A stretch of 64,000 nt of DNA from Pseudomonadota bacterium (GTDB lineage: Bacteria; Desulfobacterota; Desulfobulbia; Desulfobulbales; CALZHT01): assembly GCA_018823135.1 (NCBI GenBank), contig JAHJJF010000016.1, positions 19,459-83,458 on the forward strand, written 5' to 3'. Positions within the stretch are counted from its first letter, which is position 1. The number at the start of each line of letters is the position of its first letter. Below are positions 24,561-31,839 of the stretch, piece after piece. The notes beneath the pieces are model-generated. The model was given only the letters and a program-made list of their open reading frames with translations, made no database searches and was not told where the DNA came from. Position numbers and translations under genes: made by a program.

Positions 24561-26243
24561 TTATCGGGTGAGGTGCCGGTATTTAATCCGATGCGGTTGC
24601 AGCGCGGCATCTCCCAGCCTCTCTTTTTTATCCTTTTCATAATCCGAAAAATTACCTTCAAACCAGACAACCTGGCTGTCGCCTTCAAATGCAAGAATAT
24701 GGGTGGCGATGCGGTCCAGAAACCAGCGGTCATGGCTGATTACCACGGCACAGCCGCCAAAGTTTTCCAGGGCTTCTTCCAAGGCTCGAAGGGTATTGAT
24801 ATCCAAGTCGTTTGTCGGTTCATCAAGAAGAATGACATTTGCGCCCTGTTTAAGTGTTCGGGCCAGATGAACCCGGTTTCGCTGGCCGCCGGAGAGAAGG
24901 CCTACCTTTTTCTGTTGTTCGGTTCCGGAAAAATTAAAACGGGAAACATAGGCCCTGGAGTTCACCTCACGATTGCCGAGAGTGATAACGTCCTGGCCTT
25001 CTGAAATGACCTCCCAGATGCTTTTCTCGGAATCAAGGTCATCACGGCTCTGATCCACATAGGCAAGTTTTACTGTATCCCCAAGCCTGATTGAACCGCT
25101 GTCCGGTTTGTCCTGTCCGGTAATCATTCTAAAAAGCGTTGTCTTGCCGGCGCCATTCGGGCCGATGATTCCGACAATCCCACCCGGGGGAAGGGAGAAA
25201 GTCATGTTTTCGAAAAGTAATCTGTCATCAAAGGACTTGGCAATTTTTTCAGCATCGATAACAAGCTTTCCAAGACGCGGACCCGGCGGGATATAGATTT
25301 CAAAGTCACGGGTTTTAGAAGCTGTTTCTTCGGTTAATAATGATTCATAGGCGCTGATACGCGCTTTGGATTTTGTATGTCGGCCCTTGGGAGACATTCT
25401 GATCCATTCGAGCTCGCGCTGTAAAGTCTTACGACGCTGGTCCTGGGTCTTTTCTTCACTCTGCAGTCGTTTCTCTTTCTGTTCAAGCCAGGAAGAATAA
25501 TTGCCCTTCCAGGGGATGCCGTGGCCCCGGTCAAGTTCAAGAATCCAGCCGGCGACATTATCGAGAAAATAACGGTCATGTGTTACGGCAATGACCGTTC
25601 CTTCATACCGTTGCAGGTGCTGCTCGAGCCAGGCAACGGACTCGGCGTCAAGATGGTTTGTGGGTTCATCCAGCAGAAGAATGTCAGGATTTTTCAACAG
25701 CAGGCGGCAAAGGGCAACCCGCCTTTTTTCGCCGCCGGAAAGAATAGAAACCGGCGTATCTCCCGGGGGACAGCGCAAGGCATCCATTGCCATTTCAAGC
25801 CTTGAGTCCATATCCCAGGCATTGAGGACATCGAGTTTTTCCTGTACCGCCCCCTGGCGTTCGATAAGGGAATTCATCTCATCATCGGACATGGGTTCGG
25901 CAAATTTTTCGTTGATCGCATTGAATTCATTCATCAATGCCACGGTTTCCGCCATTCCCTGCTCAACGATCTGGCGAACGGTTTTGCCTTCTTCAAGAAT
26001 TGGTTCCTGCTCTAATAATCCCACGGTCAGCCCCGGGGAAATAGTGGTCTTGCCGTTAAAGCTCGTGTCAGTTCCGGCCAGAATGCGAAGCAAGGACGAT
26101 TTTCCCGAGCCGTTCAGACCCAGAACGCCAATTTTTGCGCCATAAAAATAGGATAGGCTGATATCCTTTAATATAGGGGTTTTGTCGTAAAATTTACTGA
26201 CCCGGATCATGGAATAGATGATTTTGTTGGGCTCATCGCTCAT
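24561..26243 (-). CDS. ettA: Energy-dependent translational throttle protein EttA (ABC-F)
   Basis: 560 aa, matching EttA length. Two ABC ATPase domains sit in one chain with no membrane part. Walker A motifs are GLNGSGKSS and GPNGAGKTT. Signature motifs are LSGGEKRRV and LSGGQRNRVHLART. The interdomain linker contains the EttA-type RGHGIPWKGNYSSWLEQKE segment that contacts the ribosomal E site. EttA gates entry into elongation according to the ATP/ADP level. ATG at 26243 with AGGAG upstream. Isolated gene. Confidence 0.96.
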   Translation of the reverse strand: MSDEPNKIIYSMIRVSKFYDKTPILKDISLSYFYGAKIGVLGLNGSGKSSLLRILAGTDTSFNGKTTISPGLTVGLLEQEPILEEGKTVRQIVEQGMAETVALMNEFNAINEKFAEPMSDDEMNSLIERQGAVQEKLDVLNAWDMDSRLEMAMDALRCPPGDTPVSILSGGEKRRVALCRLLLKNPDILLLDEPTNHLDAESVAWLEQHLQRYEGTVIAVTHDRYFLDNVAGWILELDRGHGIPWKGNYSSWLEQKEKRLQSEEKTQDQRRKTLQRELEWIRMSPKGRHTKSKARISAYESLLTEETASKTRDFEIYIPPGPRLGKLVIDAEKIAKSFDDRLLFENMTFSLPPGGIVGIIGPNGAGKTTLFRMITGQDKPDSGSIRLGDTVKLAYVDQSRDDLDSEKSIWEVISEGQDVITLGNREVNSRAYVSRFNFSGTEQQKKVGLLSGGQRNRVHLARTLKQGANVILLDEPTNDLDINTLRALEEALENFGGCAVVISHDRWFLDRIATHILAFEGDSQVVWFEGNFSDYEKDKKERLGDAALQPHRIKYRHLTR

Positions 26244-26381
26244 AGAAAAACTCCTTAATAAAAGTATATTTTAAGTTTAGGTATATTGTTCGGATAGTCC
26301 AAAAGTTAAGCAAGTGAATATAGCATGCTTTTCAAGCTAGAAAACGAAAAATTTTAAACATAAAGCGGGGATTAAAGGCAA

Positions 26382-26608
26382 GAAGATATTTCCGGCAGCC
26401 CCGGTGCGTTCCACCGGGCCTTCGATAATTTCAACAACATTCGCCACAAGCTCGTGGATAATTTCTCGAATATCCAGCCCGCTTAAAAAACAAAGGTCTG
26501 AAGAGCCCGGAGCGGGGAATCCATCCCCAGGACCGTTGCATAAAAATCACAGGGTGCCTGGATATTTTTTACGGAGAAGACCAGGTGATCAAGGGCGAGA
26601 ATATTCAT
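26382..26608 (-). pseudogene. Glyoxalase/VOC family pseudogene
   Basis: An ATG at 26608 opens a VOC-like N terminus (MNILALDHLVFSVKNIQA, then DFYATVLGMD). The frame then breaks and stops after about 41 codons. In the next frame the reading resumes with the middle and later part of the family (GSSDLCFLSGLDIREIIHEL and EIIEGPVERTGAAGNIF). The central strand block and the final metal-ligand strand (the usual DPDGN-containing end) are missing. So one deletion plus loss of the 3-prime end has destroyed a small dioxygenase-like gene. Confidence 0.75.
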
Positions 26609-26650
26609 GGGTCTTAATTCGCAAGGGAAAACAGCGGTGAATGCAGAAAG

Positions 26651-27313
26651 TTAATAAAAGGTTATGGCCTCAATGGCTCTTTCTAAGGGTTCGTATTGGT
26701 CCGTGCCAGCATAACTGATGACAAAACCCAAGGCATGGCGGTTAATTATTGCTGTATAATATTTTTGCTGTATTGTTTTTCCCCCCAACAAAAGAACCGC
26801 ATTCAGACGATAGAATTCCCTGCCGTCCAGGTCAATCTGTTGTATCTCCTCGTCGATATCAATGTTTATCTGACCTGAATTCAGGAGCATTTTTACGTTC
26901 TGTAAATATTCTTTTCCGGTTTTGATGCCCGGCAGATGACTGACTTTTTCGGCAACTCCGGTTATGGAAGGGTTAAAAAAATCAACCGGGGTGCCGGGTG
27001 CCACCATAAAAGTCTGGAATAGATTATATACATTTTTTTCTGCGGCCTGGAGGCTTGCTTCCATATTTTTGTCGTCGCCGGCAATAATGTCCTGTCCTGT
27101 TTTAGCAATTGCTTTCATGGTTTCCTGGTCCACGGTGTACCAGTTTTCCGGGAGCTCGATCTTGAATTTGAAATAAGTATTATCATAGACGTTGCCAACC
27201 AGAGTTGCGGTGTCGGGTGAGCCGGCCGGTTTTTCGGAGCAGCCGCTGAATAGCAGAAGAAGCAGAATGAATAAAAAGAATCGAATGGTTGATTGTGTGA
27301 CGTTTTTTTGCAC
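26651..27313 (-). CDS. Lipoprotein of unknown function
   Basis: 220 aa. The N terminus is a lipoprotein signal (about 1-25) with lipobox LLFSGC, so it is likely anchored in a membrane facing the periplasm. The rest resembles PsbP-like or LpqN-type single-domain folds only loosely: ENWYTVDQETM near 55, GGKTIQQKYYTAIINRHALGFVISY near the end. No catalytic residues are evident. GTG start at 27313 with a good AGGAG site. It stands just upstream of the VOC pseudogene on the same strand. Confidence 0.7.
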   Translation of the reverse strand: MQKNVTQSTIRFFLFILLLLLFSGCSEKPAGSPDTATLVGNVYDNTYFKFKIELPENWYTVDQETMKAIAKTGQDIIAGDDKNMEASLQAAEKNVYNLFQTFMVAPGTPVDFFNPSITGVAEKVSHLPGIKTGKEYLQNVKMLLNSGQINIDIDEEIQQIDLDGREFYRLNAVLLLGGKTIQQKYYTAIINRHALGFVISYAGTDQYEPLERAIEAITFY

Positions 27314-27508
27314 GCTTTACTCCTTTTTGTTCTAGGTATCGGTGGTAGAGCCAACTCGGAAAAAATAGGCACGTGGCAGCATAAAGTTTTGTTAATGAGA
27401 TCGGATTAATTCACTGCTGATCACCACTGCTGTGGATTTAGGCCTTCTTCAAAAGTTAATTGTTAAGTTGTTGCCCGAGGATATTTTAGAAAAGGACTTC
27501 AGAAGCAA

Positions 27509-28642
27509 TCACCCGAGTTTTTCAACTATCATGCACGCTGCATCAAGGACTGCGAGAAACCGGGCTTCAATCAGCTCCCGACCTTTGCCGGTGTTTCCGA
27601 ACATCCTGACCTGCCGCGGAGGAATGCTTCTCAAGTAGTCGCCTTCAATCCCGAGGACAAGCAGGCGATCTTGAAAATAGACTGAGGCATTCTCAAGGCT
27701 TCTCCTGAACGCGATAAGGGCCTCCTGCAGGCCGGGAGTGAGCAGGTTCTCGATTTCGCTGCCAAAGAGATTCTGCTGGCTGCCATCCAGCTTGAAATAA
27801 TATGAAAAATTGAATTGCCTGGATCCGATGGTCTCTTCTTCATCCCGTTCCGGATCAGGAGTCCTGCGTTCGGGGTGAAGCTCAAAGGGTTTGGTGATTT
27901 TTCTGTCATGCACGAAAGCAAAGAGCGTTTTTGATCCCGGCCCTGATTTGGAGGAAGGCAGAACCAGCCCGGACCAGAAATCGATTGCAGGGCCGGCGCC
28001 GTCATATTTTCCCCAACATTCATTATTGAGAACCGGACTTCTTCCCCGGCCGAAAATCCTGGGCAGCAGGTTTTTGAACTTATCCATACGCCCGGACTCA
28101 TTCTGTCCTCCGGCAAGATACACCCAGCCATGGTCGTGAGCGATTGCGGCAATCATGGCATCAAGGCGTGAAGCGAGAACTTTTTTTCTGAAATAAGCCG
28201 CAAGGAGGAAGAAAAAGAGCGGTCCGGCCAGAACAAGACATTTCCCGGCCGCAACTACAGTGAATCCGTCTAAGAAGATATCGGAAAGCTTTCGGGGAGT
28301 GATCAGGAGAAACACCAGAATCGCGGTAAGAGAGGCGATTCCGGCCCCCAAAACCAGGAGAAACAAGCCAAGCCGGATTTTACCCCTGCCAGCAAGATCC
28401 TTATCCGCCGGAATGTCTCCGGAGTCAAAAAGCCCGATGGCGGGATCCCAGAACCTCGAAGCATCTGAAGACAAAGTCCGAGGCTGTTTTTCTGTTGCAG
28501 TGGCACCGGCTTCTTTCTCTCGGGTGAGAAGAATTTTCTTGCCACACTTCGGGCACTTCAGCGATACTTTTTTGCCAACGGGGACCTTTTCATCCGCAAC
28601 CGTGGCCACATTTTTGCCGCAGGCATCACAATAGATCAGCAT
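27509..28642 (-). CDS. Zinc-ribbon membrane protein, DUF3137-like
   Basis: 377 aa from ATG 28642, which has GGGAGGGG upstream; a longer frame begins at 28681. The N terminus is a zinc ribbon with CDAC at residues 5-8 and CPKC near 30-33. A linker leads to two hydrophobic helices (about 105-165). The large C-terminal domain, with AIAHDHGWVYLAGGQNESG, FFLLAA and a stretch rich in aromatic residues, resembles DUF3137 proteins. Function unknown; perhaps membrane-linked sensing of metal or redox state. Confidence 0.65.
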   Translation of the reverse strand: MLIYCDACGKNVATVADEKVPVGKKVSLKCPKCGKKILLTREKEAGATATEKQPRTLSSDASRFWDPAIGLFDSGDIPADKDLAGRGKIRLGLFLLVLGAGIASLTAILVFLLITPRKLSDIFLDGFTVVAAGKCLVLAGPLFFFLLAAYFRKKVLASRLDAMIAAIAHDHGWVYLAGGQNESGRMDKFKNLLPRIFGRGRSPVLNNECWGKYDGAGPAIDFWSGLVLPSSKSGPGSKTLFAFVHDRKITKPFELHPERRTPDPERDEEETIGSRQFNFSYYFKLDGSQQNLFGSEIENLLTPGLQEALIAFRRSLENASVYFQDRLLVLGIEGDYLRSIPPRQVRMFGNTGKGRELIEARFLAVLDAACMIVEKLG

Positions 28643-28732
28643 TTCCCCTCCCGACAGTATATTGAAGTAACCGCACAGCATGAATTCATAATAGGAATGT
28701 TTCCGGGAGTCAATAAGTAAAAGCCCTTGGAT

Positions 28733-29209
28733 TTACTCATCTCTGGTGGGATTGATAGGTTGGGTGCGACGGATTGATTGGATCACCTCGTCGAGCTGCT
28801 GAAGAAAACGTGAGCGGTCACGTTTTGTCAGCGGTGGCGGACCGCCGGTAATCTCTCCTGCGCCACGAAGCTCTGACAACAGGTCACGAGTCGCAACAGT
28901 ATCACCGATGTTGTCTTCCGTAAAAGGTTTTCCGGATGGACCAAGTACGCGTGCCCCTTCCTTGAGGCAGCGGCTGGCAAGGGGAATATCGGCGGTAATC
29001 ACGATATCATGCGGTTGCAGGTGTTCGACAATCCAATCATCGGCGGCATCGAATCCGGCCTTTACAACTTGGAGCACAAGCCCTGGTTCCTTAGGAATTC
29101 GCATCCATGAGTTGGCCACCAATGTGACTTCTAGGTGATATCTGCCTGCGACGCGGTACACCTCCTGTTTGACCGGGCACGCATCAGCATCTACAAAGAT
29201 ATGCAACAA
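28733..29209 (-). CDS. YaiI/YqxD family protein (UPF0178, DUF188)
   Basis: 158 aa. PIN-like fold family of unknown substrate. Diagnostic pieces are HIFVDADACPVKQEVYRVA at the start, ANSWMRIP near residue 33, DIVITADIPLASRCL near 68 and GGPPPLTKRDRSRFLQQLD near the end. Conserved aspartates at residues 7 and 9 suggest a metal-dependent nuclease-like site, which is unproven. The start is TTG at 29209, with GGGAGGA upstream and no in-frame ATG nearby. Confidence 0.9.
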   Translation of the reverse strand: MLHIFVDADACPVKQEVYRVAGRYHLEVTLVANSWMRIPKEPGLVLQVVKAGFDAADDWIVEHLQPHDIVITADIPLASRCLKEGARVLGPSGKPFTEDNIGDTVATRDLLSELRGAGEITGGPPPLTKRDRSRFLQQLDEVIQSIRRTQPINPTRDE

Positions 29210-29240
29210 TCGGACAATCCTCCCGTTTCTAGTGATATGC

Positions 29241-29861
29241 TCAGTTTACCCTGGGCCGCAGTTTAACCACCAGCAAGCCCTTTTTTAACTGTATATCTAG
29301 TGGCTCGAGTTTGAGAGGGATATCGCGGTTCCCGACTCGTACCGTCTTTGACTGCAGGGAATCAAGGTCAATAGGATATTCCTGGCCGCTAAGGGTTGAA
29401 AGCATGGCGAGAAGGGCATCGGCAATGTCCATGTTATTCTCTTTTTCGCTTTTGGAAAAGTACAGGGTAACGTAGAGAGTTTTTTGGGTTTTATCAAAAC
29501 GGGGGAGAACTTTGCAAGAGACCGGTAAACGCATGCTTTTCAGGCGCATGCTGATCTCCCGGTCGGCGATTCTGGTATTCATTGTAAGATTCTCTCCCCG
29601 GACAACTCCCGTGATGAAGATTGAGTCTTCTGTAATCTGCAGGGCGCTCAGAGAATCGATGACGATATCGCCCTTTAAATAGCTTCCATTGGTCTCAAGG
29701 GGCATGGGTAAAGCACCGCTGATGACCTCCTTGAGGATTTCAGCGGGCACGGAGATCGTTACTGCTTGTTCCGCGGCATTTGCCGGAATAGCGGCAAGGA
29801 AGAAAGTTGGAAACAGGAGCAGGAAGCAAATGGATAATGATTTCTGGTGACATGATTTCAA
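29241..29861 (-). CDS. Secreted hypothetical protein
   Basis: 206 aa from a TTG at 29861 that has GGTGGAA seven bases upstream; the frame is open to an ATG at 29912. A signal peptide is clear (LSICFLLLFPTFFLAAIPANAA, cleaved after ANA). The mature protein alternates hydrophobic and polar residues in strands, compatible with a beta-rich or lipid-binding fold (for example IVIDSLSALQITEDSIFITG). No family recognised. It may act in the periplasm on lipids or envelope assembly, but nothing in the sequence proves this. 32 bp upstream of the DUF188 gene on the same strand. Confidence 0.6.
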   Translation of the reverse strand: MKSCHQKSLSICFLLLFPTFFLAAIPANAAEQAVTISVPAEILKEVISGALPMPLETNGSYLKGDIVIDSLSALQITEDSIFITGVVRGENLTMNTRIADREISMRLKSMRLPVSCKVLPRFDKTQKTLYVTLYFSKSEKENNMDIADALLAMLSTLSGQEYPIDLDSLQSKTVRVGNRDIPLKLEPLDIQLKKGLLVVKLRPRVN

Positions 29862-29967
29862 GGAAATTCCACCTTTTAATTGGAGGGATTTAGTAAAAAT
29901 GTTCTGGGGCAATGTTACCCTCGAACGTCCAAGAGCACTGTTTCAGATTAAGTTTGGACTATTTCAG

Positions 29968-30130
29968 TTAATTTTATTGCCACAATCAGGACAGATGCAT
30001 CCCATGTGTGACGATCGTCATTGCTGATTCACATTTCGGGCAGCTCGAATCGGGTGAGATGCGAGCTGCGGCAGAGGATCCGAATATCAGCAGACCTTTG
30101 CGAATCCTCAACAAAAGGGTGGCGGTTCTG
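29968..30130 (-). pseudogene. Frameshifted small zinc-ribbon protein remnant
   Basis: On the minus strand a frame reads LRIRKGLLIFGSSAAARISP, then a first knuckle CPKC and AMTIVTHGM. It then meets a stop, while the neighbouring frame continues with a second knuckle CPDCGNKIN and a stop. One base change would join them into a two-knuckle zinc ribbon of about 55 residues. No good start codon is evident. Either a pseudogene or a sequencing error. Confidence 0.4.
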
Positions 30131-30155
30131 ACTGTAATTTATAAATTTTGACCCA

Positions 30156-30971
30156 TTATCCCAAAGCCACATCGAGAATCATCATTACCACAAAGCCGGT
30201 CATTGTCGTCATTGTGACTAAATCAATGGTCGCATAATTTTTTTGAGATTCCGGGATGAGTTCCTCCACAACGACAAAAATCATGGCGCCTGCAGCAAAG
30301 CAGAGCGCGTATGGCAGGATGTTCTGCATTTTCAGGACAAACAATGCACCGACAACCCCGGCAATGGGTTCCACCATGCCGGAAGCTTGCCCCATGAAAA
30401 AACTTTTCACCTTAGACATCCCCTCTCTTCTCAACGGCATGGATACAGCAGTACCTTCAGGGAAATTCTGAAGCCCGATCCCGATTGCCAGGGCAATTGC
30501 GCCCCCCATTGTCGCAGAAGGGAGATTAGCTGCCACAGCACCAAAAGCAACGCCGACAGCGAGTCCCTCAGGTATATTGTGCAGGGTTATGGCAAGCACC
30601 AGAAGAGTGCTTCGTTGCCATGAGGTCTTTACCCCTTCACTTTTATCAATACTCAGTCCAGGATGAAGATGTGGCAAGAATTTATCAGTCAGTCTCATGA
30701 AAATTCCACCAGCCATGAATCCAATGGCTGCGGTCAGCCATGGGGTATGCCCTAACTGTTCCGCCATCTCGATGCCGGGGGCGAGAAGAGACCAGAAACT
30801 TGCAGCAATCATCACGCCGGCGGCAAAGCCAAGGGTTGAATCCATAAGCTTCTGATTTATGGTTTTTGTAAAAAAAACAAGTGCCGCACCTGCAGCAGTG
30901 ACCCCCCAGGTAAAGAGTGTGGCAATCAGCGCCTGGGTTACAGGATTGAATTGTAGGAAGAAATCACTCAT
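30156..30971 (-). CDS. ZIP-family metal transporter
   Basis: 271 aa from ATG 30971, whose ATGA overlaps the pssA stop. About eight membrane helices. Helices four and five carry the metal-path motifs LAITLHNIPEGLAVGVAFG and GIGLQNFPEGTAVSMPL, as in GufA/ZupT-like ZIP proteins. It would import zinc or a similar divalent metal across the inner membrane. A short histidine-containing loop (LPHLHPG) lies between helices three and four. The overlap indicates cotranscription and translational coupling with pssA. Confidence 0.93.
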   Translation of the reverse strand: MSDFFLQFNPVTQALIATLFTWGVTAAGAALVFFTKTINQKLMDSTLGFAAGVMIAASFWSLLAPGIEMAEQLGHTPWLTAAIGFMAGGIFMRLTDKFLPHLHPGLSIDKSEGVKTSWQRSTLLVLAITLHNIPEGLAVGVAFGAVAANLPSATMGGAIALAIGIGLQNFPEGTAVSMPLRREGMSKVKSFFMGQASGMVEPIAGVVGALFVLKMQNILPYALCFAAGAMIFVVVEELIPESQKNYATIDLVTMTTMTGFVVMMILDVALG

Positions 30972-31594
30972 ATCTTTGGTATACGGATTCGGCTGATCAT
31001 CAGGGAACCGGAGAGGGCAAAGGTCAGGACCAGGGGATGGAGCTTGAAACCGGCAATTTTGACCTGTCCGAACCAGAGGTCCTGGTGGACAGCACCGAAC
31101 CATGCTGCGATCGCCAGCAGAAAGACGAGGAGGAGAGAGGTCGGGATAGGTGTTCCTTCAAAGTATTTCACCTTGTCGCTGCCCTCGGACAGCGTTTCGG
31201 CGGTGACGTTGTAACGAGCCAGGCGTGATACCCCGCAGGCGACAAAGTAGGCCAGCACGATGCGGTCGTATAGGCCCTGCATGCCGCAACCGTAGGCAAT
31301 AATTGCCGGCGCGACGCCGAAGGAAATGACATCGGCGAGGGAGTCAAGTTCCCGACCCATTGCCGATGACTTCTGACGCCATCTGGCGATGCGGCCATCC
31401 AGGACGTCAAATACCAGGGCGGCGAACACCAGGGCACAGGCAGAATAGACGTGCTGGATCCCGGCGGTCTGCAGGTAAGTCATTGTTGAGAAAATCGCTC
31501 CTATGCCGCAGGCAGCGTTGGCAAGAGTAAACCAGTCGGCAAGATGGAACTCACGAATCATTGATAAGGGCCTGGGGGGCTTATGTATTGTCAT
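30968..31594 (-). CDS. pssA: CDP-diacylglycerol--serine O-phosphatidyltransferase
   Basis: 208 aa, integral membrane CDP-alcohol phosphatidyltransferase. It makes phosphatidylserine, the precursor of phosphatidylethanolamine. The catalytic signature DG..AR........G...D...D is complete: DGRIARWRQKSSAMGRELDSLADVI near residues 69-90 gives its aspartates. Membrane helices flank the motif and fill the C terminus. This is the type II (membrane) enzyme, not the soluble E. coli form. No decarboxylase gene (psd) adjoins; the coupled neighbour is a ZIP transporter. Confidence 0.93.
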   Translation of the reverse strand: MTIHKPPRPLSMIREFHLADWFTLANAACGIGAIFSTMTYLQTAGIQHVYSACALVFAALVFDVLDGRIARWRQKSSAMGRELDSLADVISFGVAPAIIAYGCGMQGLYDRIVLAYFVACGVSRLARYNVTAETLSEGSDKVKYFEGTPIPTSLLLVFLLAIAAWFGAVHQDLWFGQVKIAGFKLHPLVLTFALSGSLMISRIRIPKI

Positions 31595-31754
31595 CCCTGT
31601 AGTTTATAGTTGCGGATGCCCACTTGTCAAGCCTGCCGTCAATGTATCAAGCTTGGCAGATGACTATTCCATGACATGCTGAGGTCTTTGTAATAACCAG
31701 ATTCAGGCCCCTGAGTCTTGGCTTTGTATAATTTTCTGAATATTGAAACTCCCC

Positions 31755-31792
31755 GGAGCTCGGAGTTTTCACTTTCCGGCTGCGGGGAGCTT
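31755..31792. repeat. Palindromic dispersed-repeat copy B
   Basis: CTCCCCG at 31752-31758 and CGGGGAG at 31784-31790 form the stem, and the interior resembles the segment at 20613-20651. It lies between pssA and the repeat-protein stop, so it may also act in transcription ending. Confidence 0.45.
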
Positions 31793-31839
31793 CAGCTTTA
31801 ACCAGCTAGGACCATTTTTTTAAAGAAAATATCAGGTCA

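Noticed and set aside
28733..29209. DUF188 protein as a toxin of a toxin-antitoxin pair
   Set aside because: The family is PIN-like but the gene has no small partner next to it, so no toxin-antitoxin call is supported.
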